A DNA stretch of 60,000 nt. Source: Takakia lepidozioides. Its lineage: Eukaryota; Streptophyta; Takakiopsida; Takakiales; Takakiaceae. Shown piece by piece: positions 54,608-60,000 of the stretch. The position numbers and the translations under genes were made by a program. The notes below the pieces were generated by a model. That model did no database searches and was not told the DNA's origin. It worked only from the letters and a program-made list of their open reading frames with translations. The DNA lies in assembly GCA_030704615.1 (NCBI GenBank), contig CM060733.1:23996001-24056000 (forward strand). The letters run 5' to 3'. How positions within the stretch are numbered: position 1 is the stretch's first letter; every line of letters starts with the position of its first letter.

Positions 54608-55920
54608 GGTAAGAGAGACATTTTTCTCTCTTATTGTGATTTTTTTCTCTCCAGTCTCTTGTCCATTGCAAACTGGAAAGGCCTAATTGTCATTTAAAGC
54701 TGCACCATGTGGGCTGATTTGAATATTGTCCTCGCAGTGTGCTCATGACTCGCTGCAGATATGAAATGCGTTTGTTATGTACATTTCCGTATTTGTTGTG
54801 AAGATCAGATTTCCTGGCCATAAAGCTACTAAGAAATGAAACTCTCTCTTGGCAAAGTTATGTAATTCATGTAACAAGGCGAGCTCTATAATTCACGTAA
54901 CAATAGGGTAGGATTGGCATATGGGCTGTGTTTGTCATTGTTTATGTCCTCACTTCTCGGAGAGATTCTGTGTTTGGCGAGGAAGTTGTGCCTATCAAGC
55001 ATCCAACATGCATGCATGCATGCATGCATGGTCACGTTGAGGTTCAGAGTTTTGTAGCAGGGGTAAATGTTGTGCTCTAGTCAGATTTGTAAGCTACAGT
55101 GCTAAGGTTAGGATCTATAGATGTCAAGTTAGATGGTGTCATGTCATTTAGGTTTGGCGTCTTCATCTCAAAGTTGACAAAGTTTTTGTTGCGATGTGTA
55201 GGTTACCTTTGACGACATAAGATTCTTGACCCACAAAAGGGGGGGGGAACTGTTCAACATCCCACCGATTTATACTTCCATTTGCCTGTCTCTCTCTCTC
55301 TGTATGGGCGGCAAACAACGTTTTAAAGAGTACATTCTGGCCCTCTCTACCTGCACCATACATATTTTTTTGGATGAATGCCGTTTGGCATTCTTACGAC
55401 ATATTTTATTGGATGAATTTCCGTCACAAAAAACATGGACTTTCATTCCAATTAAAAGGGGTCACATTGTTGGCCAAAGCACCAGAGGAAACAAAGTCGA
55501 ACGAAGACAACTGGAGCATAAGCATAGCTTGGTAGCGCTTAAATCAGACACCTGTAAACGTTTCAAAGCAAATATCCATGTAAGGGCCACTCGTATTTTA
55601 TAAAGACCATCCTTCTTCTCCTCTTCAAAACGTCTTCAATTGTCTTTATTTTGTCCCAATACATGTTCACAACGGATAATCAATAAATACATATTCATCA
55701 TAGTCCAAATGTACTTGTTATACCAAGACGACCCATGGAAAACCCCTTCAACCCCACCCCCCCCCCGGCCCACCAATCAAAACTACGTGATCGAGATTTT
55801 TGCAAGATGCATGATGCGTAGTCTCTCTCATAAAGCACTTTGCATTTTTTCTCTTTGCATTTTTTCTCTTTGTATTTATCGTGCCGTCAAAAACCAGAAT
55901 TCATCGCTTGGCCGGGCGGG
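54608..55920. other. Intergenic stretch with CATG microsatellite
   Basis: (CATG)6 lies at 55007-55030. A G-run is near 55240 and TC-rich sequence near 55290. A plus-strand frame at 55226-55603 lacks recognisable motifs. TTTTTTCTCTTTGCA occurs twice near 55845. Confidence 0.5.
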
Positions 55921-55942
55921 GCATTACACTAGCCTGTAATGC
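55921..55942. repeat. Short inverted repeat GCATTACA...TGTAATGC
   Basis: There are 8-bp perfect arms with a 6-nt spacer, and a third GCATTACA at 55962-55969. It lies just outside the GC-rich start of the Mutator-like element and may mark an old insertion boundary. Confidence 0.5.
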
Positions 55943-55984
55943 ATTGGGTAGCGAGGCTGGTGCATTACACGCCTCTCATTTTTG

Positions 55985-56300
55985 AATAATTGGGAGTTTA
56001 TGTCGCGCGTGTGGGACAGGGCGCGCACGCCCGCACGGACACGGGGTCGCCCTCCCCCGCCCCGCCCACCCCCACGTGCCAGCCGCGCACCGTGGTTGGC
56101 TGCCCCGCAGCCGTCCGCGACCCTGCCCGCACGTCGCCCAGCCCGCCCCCGGACCGCGGCCCCCGCCCGCCCGCCTTCGCCGCTGGATCCGCCCGCCATC
56201 GAGTCCCCAGTGGGTCTGCCCTTGCTGGGGTCTGCCCAAGCTCGGTCCGCGAGGTCTGCCGCCAAGCAGCCCGATCCGGCAGACCCAAACGCACCCTAGA
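55985..56300. other. GC-rich block at the 5' side of the Mutator-like element
   Basis: Very high GC gives long overlapping frames on both strands, which I treat as composition artefacts. Its right part carries four GGTCTGCC/GGCAGACC words (56213-56285). It may be the promoter region of the transposase or the element's end. Confidence 0.5.
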
Positions 56301-56498
56301 TGATGTGCCGCCCATCTCACCGTGATGCCGCGCTGCTATCGTAGCCGCCCGGATTTAGGGCATGGCAGCAGCCGCCAATTGTGGGCGAAGACTGTCTCAT
56401 CGATCTTTCCCTCCCTCTGGTCTGTTCCTGCCAACGCGCTTCCGTCCTGCCAAGAACGTGCGTGATGTCGTCCTTCGCTTCCACTTTTCCAGGTCGTA

Positions 56499-59400
56499 TT
56501 GCAGGTGCTTTCGAGTGCGCGAAGGGGTACTGCAGTGTATATGGCAGCGGTCGTCGATGCCCAACCAGAAAGCTTTCTTATACGTCCACTGCGACAATGT
56601 CTTCAAACACCAAAAGATGAGCCATTTTCCTGCAAAGACCTTTACTGGAAGAACGAGAGTCGCTCTAGATACATGGGCTCTCAAGTGCGGGTCCGCACGG
56701 CCTGTATTCCCTGGCAGAGAGTGCCCGACTTTGTACTTGGAGAGGAGAGTAGAGATGGGTGTTCTACCCAATTTTACATAAATGTGCATGTTAACGCGAA
56801 GCCCGGACCGCGAAGAGCTCCAAGAGCTAACACATATCTAACCTCTGTCATGTCTGTACCATATTCCCGCATTGCCTCTTTGTTCATGCCCTGTGCTTGT
56901 GCTTGCCGGACATGTACATGCATGATATGTAAATAGGGTTTAGGCTGTCCTACATGCTTGCAGAACTCCATAGGTGTCGATGACATACGACCCTGTCCGG
57001 GTATCAGTGTTGCTATGGACTAGAGGACAAGCGCACCAACAATTTGACTGTCACGGATCCTAAAGTCAAGCGAGGAGGTCCGGACGTTGGGGCTGGAAGC
57101 ATTAATCCTCACAAAGGTCCAAGACGAAAGAAAGCCAATATGACAAGTCTTACAAGCGTGGGTGTCTCTGTTGTTTCAAAGTCTCGCAATGTTATCTTGC
57201 TCGAGACATTGGGGTCATCACATATTATAACAACACGCAACACCTAGATGTGTCCGGAAAACCCTCTCATGGCGGATATGCTGAGTTCTAGTTCAGCCGA
57301 TATGCTTATGCTCCACATATTAGCGAGGAGCTCAAAAAGTGGATCATGGAATGCTTGTCTCGAGGCTTGAGTGTCGCCCAAGTCATGATTGAACACAAGG
57401 AGCACGTCTTGCAGAACAGTGGCTTGGGAGACGCATGGACACGCGACGACTTTCTCCTCGAGCAAGATGTCCAAAATCTCGCTGAAAAACGAGCCTGGCA
57501 GACCTTCAAAAAACACGCTGATGACGCACAATCCGTGCGTATGTGGAAAGATCAAAACCCGGACTCGGTCTTCTTCTACCAGGAGGAATCATTGGCACCC
57601 ACATTTCAACATTTTGATGGAGATTTGACCTTCACCATTGGGATTCAGACTCCTTGGCAGCGGCAGAAGATGTTGGACTTGGGCCATGCGCGCATCGTAG
57701 CTTGTGACGCTACATTTGGAACTAACCATCACAAGGTCTGCCATGGACCCTCTCCACGGGCTTCTGCTAGCATGATAGCATACTACAATGGTCTCCCACT
57801 CTTGTGGTGCATTGCTTATTCGTCCTCAATCCCGATAGACCTAACTGTTGTAGACCCTGTCTCGGTACACCCTGTTCCAGCAGACCTTCCACTGCACTCT
57901 GTTTTAGGGCAGACCCTTTTGCGTGTTCACCCTGTTACAGTAGACCCTATGCGTGTTCACCAAGTTGCAATACATCATGTGCGTTTTCACCCTATTGCAG
58001 TAGACCCTGTGCCTGTCGGTACGACACTGGTCTGCTAATTACAAATTGTCATTTCATGCAGTTGCCCTTGTACACGTTGATGGTGTTCAACCAATGGTTG
58101 AACGGAATTCCGGTTGCATACATTTTCTCAGCACGCAATCGAACATCAGACCTTATCCCGTGGATGCTAGCATTGCGTGATGCCCTCCTTCAGGAAAAGC
58201 CCAACTGGCGGCCAAATGCCTTCATTGTCGACGACGCTGAAGCAGAAATCAATGCAATCCGGTATGCCACATCTCAATCTGCCCTATGGTCTGTTGTATG
58301 GTCCGCTGCAAGGTCTGCCATGTTTGGTCTGGTATGCCACATCTCATTCTGCCCTATGGTCCGCTTCAGGGTCTGCTATATGGTCTGCCCTGTTTAATCT
58401 CATGCTTGTGGCAGTGCTGAATACAAATGCCTGGTTCAGGCACTTCTGACTTTGTGGCCGCATGCAGGTCTGTTTTCACAGGAGTATGCATTTTCCTTTG
58501 CCTTTGGCATGTACGGAAGGCATGGGTCAAGCAATCATGCCAGAAAATCAGTGATCCGGGAACATCCACGAAACTATTGGCAGATATGGGCGACCTTATG
58601 TACTGCAGAGGTGGACCGCAGAAAGAAGACAAAGTTGTGAAATGGGTTAAGAAAAAATTGAAGGCAATGAAAAAGAAATATCCGTCTAGTCAGTTGTTCC
58701 TCCACTACATTCATGTGTACTGGGTTCCCAAAATTGCTATGTGGTGTACTGCTGCCCGCAACATTCCACATGCAAGCCAAGATACTAATGCGAGCATTGA
58801 GGCATACCACGGAAACTTAAAGGCGAGACTTAATATGGGCAAAGGCAAAATGACCGGTCGAAGAGCCGATTGGCTCATATGGGAGTTGACTGGGCGTGTA
58901 CAGGTCCACTACTGGTACGGCATTCATCTGAAGATGCATGGGTTTATTCGTAACGATAAACAGGAAAAGCACATTTCCAGTGCAATATGTGCAGCCCGTG
59001 ACATACCTCTTTCACGTGTGACTTTGCCTGCAGCGCCTGGGCAGCCTGCTTACGTCATCAGCTCCTCTGATCCGAATACAACGTACACCGTGTTCAATCT
59101 AGAGTCGCAGTGGGCCTGCTGCACCTGCCCGTGGGCGCTGAAAGGCAATATGTGCAAGCACCAGGTTCGAGTCATAAAGTTGCTAAAACCAGACCTGCAA
59201 GACGGTCTCATTGTCCGGACATGTGGTTCCCACTTCGGTACTGTTCACGGTGGGCTGGAGAATTTGGACGAATACGACGACATGGCAGCATATGACTTCA
59301 AAAGCGGTAACCTGCGTGCAAGTGCAACCCCGAACATGGCAGAGTCATTGCTCACGACAGACCTGTTGGAAGCTATTTTGAAACGGGAGATAACCGACCT

Positions 59401-59731
59401 GCTTGACCTTGTACACAACGACGCATACCTTATACACCATTGCTTGTCTGCGGTGCGTGTTTGCCGAGGGCAGATGCAGGACATCCTCGTCAAAAAAGCT
59501 TCCGACATGTTACACCCGGCTGCAGCACGAGCGTTTAATCGTGTAAAAGACAACAACAACATGTCATTGAAGAGGAAAAAAGATTTTGTGGAACATTTTC
59601 AAGCTCGGCGGAAAATGAAACTAAATGGGGGGAAACGTGTGTCTGCCCTTCCCCCTGTTAGCCATATTTACTCGGCTCTGAGGCGGGTGTCTTATCGTCC
59701 AGAATTGAGAAAGATGGATCAATCTAACTAA
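56499..59731 (+). CDS. Mutator-like (MULE) transposase with SWIM zinc finger
   Basis: N-terminal sequence lies at about 56600-56790 (CIPWQRVPDFVLGEESRDG). A Cys-rich segment follows at about 57140-57285 (YKRGCLCCFKVSQCYLARDI, then HGG), resembling FLYWCH/FAR1-type zinc modules. The catalytic domain starts FTIGIQTPWQRQKMLDLGHA, with VACDATFGTNHHK giving the first Asp. Intron 1 (57736-58061) has GT...AG ends. The next exon reads LPLYTLMVFNQWLNGIPVAY and FIVDDAEAEINAI, with the second Asp. Intron 2 (58262-58467) keeps the frame. The last exon has FLCLWHVRKAW and a SWIM finger CTCPWALKGNMCKH (CxC...CxH), ending at 59731. A TAG at 57289-57291 interrupts the frame between the N-terminal and catalytic parts. 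The start and upstream splicing are uncertain. Confidence 0.82.
57736..58061 (+). other. Transposase intron 1, minisatellite-like
   Basis: It runs from GTCTGCC after CATCACAAG to TTTCATGCAG before TTGCCC and joins HHK to LPLYT in phase 0. Inside are diverged copies of a CAGTAGACCCTGTGC-like word, the same family as the minisatellite at 59.75-60 kb. Confidence 0.75.
58262..58467 (+). other. Transposase intron 2, built from a direct repeat
   Basis: It runs from GTATGCC to CGCATGCAG and joins within an Arg codon to give NAIR-SVFTG. Two copies of a roughly 70-bp segment start at 58261 and 58331 (GGTATGCCACATCTCA.TCTGCCC), so the donor sequence itself is duplicated. Confidence 0.75.
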
Positions 59732-59744
59732 GGAAATGACCTGC

Positions 59745-60000
59745 AGTTGTCCAATGCGGTAGATCAATTCTCACCTGCAGTAGACCGGATCGGCAGACCA
59801 TTATTGCAGACCACCTGCAGTAGACCAGATCGGCAGACCGTTATCGCATACCGCCTGAAGTAGACCAATTCGGCAGACCATAATCGGACACCACCTGTAG
59901 TAGACTAGATCGGCAGACCATGATTGCACACCACCTGCAGTAGACCAACATTGACTTGTAATAGACCAATGCGGCAGAGCATCTGCGACTCCCTTAATGT
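59745..60000. repeat. 40-bp-period minisatellite with GGCAGACC core
   Basis: TAGACC or TAGACT recurs exactly every 40 bp, at 59781, 59821, 59861, 59901 and 59941. Each full unit has the form CACCTGCAGTAGACC then GATCGGCAGACC. The array begins just after the transposase stop and continues to the window edge. Units differ by a few bases. Confidence 0.9.

Larger units (their letters stand above)
56210..60000 (+). mobile_element. Mutator-like DNA transposon (right end outside the window)
   Basis: A spliced transposase gene (56.5-59.7 kb) is bracketed by arrays of the octamer GGTCTGCC. On the left (56213-56260) it occurs mainly as GGTCTGCC, and on the right (59796 onward) as GGCAGACC, that is, in inverted orientation. 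The same words fill both introns. Subterminal inverted arrays of one motif are where some transposases bind. Terminal repeats proper are not visible; the right end lies beyond 60000. Confidence 0.65.

Noticed and set aside
55976-56325. Several overlapping ORFs of 105-114 codons on both strands
   Set aside because: Very high GC content removes stop codons in every frame. There are no motifs and no consistent frame.
59745-60000. CRISPR-like array
   Set aside because: The 40-bp period has no constant-repeat and variable-spacer split; it is a minisatellite beside a eukaryotic transposon.

Overview
The window looks like nuclear DNA of a land plant, probably a seed-free one (fern, lycophyte or bryophyte; inference). 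The reasons are an uninterrupted PLS-DYW pentatricopeptide repeat (PPR) gene, OSB-type organellar DNA-binding (PDF) motifs, several classes of plant retroelement, a spliced Mutator-like transposase and plant-type telomeric repeats. Most of the 60 kb is mobile or decayed DNA; the only gene that reads cleanly from ATG to stop as a host protein is the PPR-DYW gene at 30644-33223.

Layout. 0.6-1.25 kb: broken protein-kinase-like gene. 2.05-13.96 kb: a complete Ty3/gypsy LTR retrotransposon on the minus strand, with two 347-bp LTRs that look identical. In element order it has a 2.3-kb leader, an unrecognised 249-codon ORF, gag with two zinc knuckles, an aspartic protease, a C5-cytosine DNA methyltransferase, RT, RNase H and integrase, and a C-terminal PHD finger. 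The base immediately inside the 5' LTR begins a 14-nt sequence complementary to a site within that LTR, as expected for a self-primed element. 16.2-19.4 kb: degenerate tandem repeats and a broken multi-exon gene whose introns carry a near-palindrome GGGAGRYCTCCC. 19.65-21.1 kb: tail of a non-LTR retrotransposon with RNase H. 21.6-25.0 kb: a second, different non-LTR element with zinc finger, RT and endonuclease-like C-terminus, in fragments; a truncated relative lies at 48.5-49.3 kb.

25.8-33.2 kb: a PPR cluster. Broken PPR-E-DYW fragments on the minus strand face the intact plus-strand PPR-DYW gene across a spacer holding OSB PDF half-motifs separated by introns. Further PPR and PDF fragments occur at 35.6, 38.7, 39.2-39.6 and 50.4-51.6 kb. 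33-48 kb is otherwise AT-rich intergenic DNA with inverted and direct repeats, a gag fragment, and a hairpin array with an interstitial telomeric tract. 51.7-54.6 kb holds possible exons of an unrecognised host gene. 56.2-60 kb is a Mutator-like element with a spliced transposase and arrays of GGTCTGCC/GGCAGACC motifs, ending in a 40-bp-period minisatellite that runs off the window.

The most notable system is the gypsy element: one element that appears to combine a DNA-methylating enzyme, a chromatin-reading PHD finger and self-priming. Its coding frame is interrupted by at least six single-base steps, all in the same direction, plus one in-frame TAG, so this copy (or this assembly of it) does not read through as it stands.
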